This document shows positions 63,368 to 64,000 of a stretch of 64,000 bases of DNA, one piece after another. The notes below the pieces were generated by a model that was not told the origin of the DNA, searched no databases, and was given only the letters and a program-made list of their open reading frames with translations. Numbering within the stretch: position 1 is the stretch's first letter; the number at the start of each line of letters is the position of its first letter. The DNA is taken from assembly GCA_018242665.1 (NCBI GenBank), contig JAFEBL010000012.1, positions 124,001 to 188,000 on the forward strand, written 5' to 3'. This DNA comes from Nitrospira sp. Its GTDB lineage: Bacteria > Nitrospirota > Nitrospiria > Nitrospirales > Nitrospiraceae. The translations under genes were made by a program, and so were the position numbers.

Positions 63368-63618
63368 TTCGGCTTGCCTTCCTGCAGGCGATAGACCATG
63401 TGTGTGTCGGTCTGATCAACACCGGGGATGGCGTGAATTTTTGCCAACACCAGTTGGGTTAAGGCGTCTTGATGAGGAATCTCGACGATCGTGAAAATGT
63501 CGGGTTTGCCCCAGCAGGGATCGATTTGTTTGATCTCTTTGATGTCCGACAGGGCCTTCACGACGTCGGCGGTTTGGCCGGGATGGACGTTGATCAAGAC
63601 GTAGGCTCGGTCCGGCAT
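63364..63618 (-). CDS. Stand-alone Lrp/AsnC ligand-binding (RAM) domain protein
   Basis: An 84-residue protein that corresponds only to the C-terminal RAM domain of Lrp/AsnC regulators: AYVLINVHPGQTADVVKALS, WGKPDIFTIVEIPHQDALTQ, and a final IPGVDQTDTHMVY. It has no helix-turn-helix and cannot bind DNA alone. Stand-alone RAM proteins may sense metabolites and modify partner regulators. It is followed by a coupled lipoprotein. Confidence 0.83.
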   Translation of the reverse strand: MPDRAYVLINVHPGQTADVVKALSDIKEIKQIDPCWGKPDIFTIVEIPHQDALTQLVLAKIHAIPGVDQTDTHMVYRLQEGKPK

Positions 63619-63739
63619 GGGGGGAATTCTCCCTTGAAATGGTGTGAGCCAGCAGCGACCCGTTCCACGCAGCGAAACCTATCGGATTGCTCCGGATGAA
63701 GTCAACAAAGTGCGAGTGAATGGTAGGCGGCGCCGCGGA

Positions 63740-64000
63740 TTATTTGGGCGCGACAATGACCTCGACTCGGTACGGTCCGTCCGTGGAACTCAGATCGGCC
63801 TCCAAGCCACGGGGGTTTCCCACTCGGCCCTCCGGGTCATAAATGAAGCATACTAACGTGGCACCATTCGGTCGAGCCGCATAGTGGGCCTTGTCTGCCG
63901 CAATCTGCTCGGCGAGGTCCTTGGCCGTCAATCCAGAGCGGGTTTGTTTGACGACCACGGCAGTCTTCTCCCAGTCGAGGAGATAGCTGGTCCGCCGCAT
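63740..64000 (-). CDS. C-terminal part of a protein resembling the DpnII/MboI-type PD-(D/E)XK domain, 5' end outside window
   Basis: The visible 86 residues match the end of the REase_DpnII-MboI-like domain: SGLTAKDLAEQIAADKAHYA, then ATLVCFIYDPEGRVGNPRGL and YRVEVIVAPK. In active members a VEVK-type motif provides the catalytic Glu and Lys; here it reads VVVK, so the Glu appears lost. The reading frame continues beyond the right edge, so the true start and the N-terminal half cannot be seen. It may be a degenerate nuclease or a binding module. The assignment rests on recall of the family and was not searched. Confidence 0.5.
   Translation of the reverse strand: MRRTSYLLDWEKTAVVVKQTRSGLTAKDLAEQIAADKAHYAARPNGATLVCFIYDPEGRVGNPRGLEADLSSTDGPYRVEVIVAPK

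Overview
The window looks like chromosomal backbone from a high-GC, Gram-negative, Nitrospira-like bacterium. That assignment is inference from gene content and codon style and has not been checked by search. Supporting traits are many lipoproteins and Sec-exported proteins, sigma-54-dependent two-component systems, a two-subunit pyruvate carboxylase, a set of small uncharacterised proteins and an interspersed palindromic element. There is no IS element, prophage, CRISPR array or rRNA.

Layout. 1-9.2 kb (minus strand): tenA (cut by the window edge), sthA, a lipoprotein thiol peroxidase, an alpha/beta hydrolase lipoprotein, the two pyruvate carboxylase subunits, a zinc-ribbon protein and a periplasmic-binding-protein/IPT pair. 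9.3-12.4 kb: small genes, a DMT exporter and a fatty acid desaturase. 12.8-18.5 kb: hemE, protoporphyrinogen oxidase, cysK and cysE. 18.8-26.9 kb: mazG, a DUF1844 protein, an NtrY/NtrX-like pair, purM, purN and tRNA-Ala. 27.4-33.6 kb: zwf, a GH15 enzyme, a universal stress protein and a cytochrome b561-molybdopterin fusion. 33.8-40.7 kb: half of a glycosyltransferase, an OmpR-type two-component system and a convergent four-gene phosphorelay. 40.9-47.7 kb: a yqeY-like gene, an MFS transporter, exported GPx, htpX, a cupredoxin and a squalene/phytoene synthase. 48-49.5 kb: four small Cys-rich or redox genes. 49.6-56.1 kb: ald, tRNA-Pro, acyP, an RpoS-like sigma factor, apt, a DksA-like protein, queC, cytochrome c and an SPFH lipoprotein. 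56.2-64 kb: an exported protein, a broken DUF72 gene, malQ, a membrane kinase with a sigma-54 activator, a small operon and an edge gene resembling a restriction-type nuclease domain.

How it fits together. Metabolically the window covers anaplerosis (PycAB), NAD(P)H balance (SthA, Zwf), alpha-glucan use (MalQ, GH15), late haem synthesis, cysteine synthesis, purine synthesis and salvage, and thiol-based peroxide defence at the cell envelope. Signalling is dense: three kinase/regulator pairs and one apparently complete phosphorelay.

I did not find a clear new defence system or mobile system. The most unusual items are: a DUF72 gene with an amber codon at a conserved Trp; a prenyl synthase whose conserved N-terminus has no ordinary start codon; a 123-bp palindromic element before purM; a set of TTGAC-N18-TA promoters that put the transcription start almost on the start codon; the b561-molybdopterin fusion; and the four-gene Cys-rich cluster.
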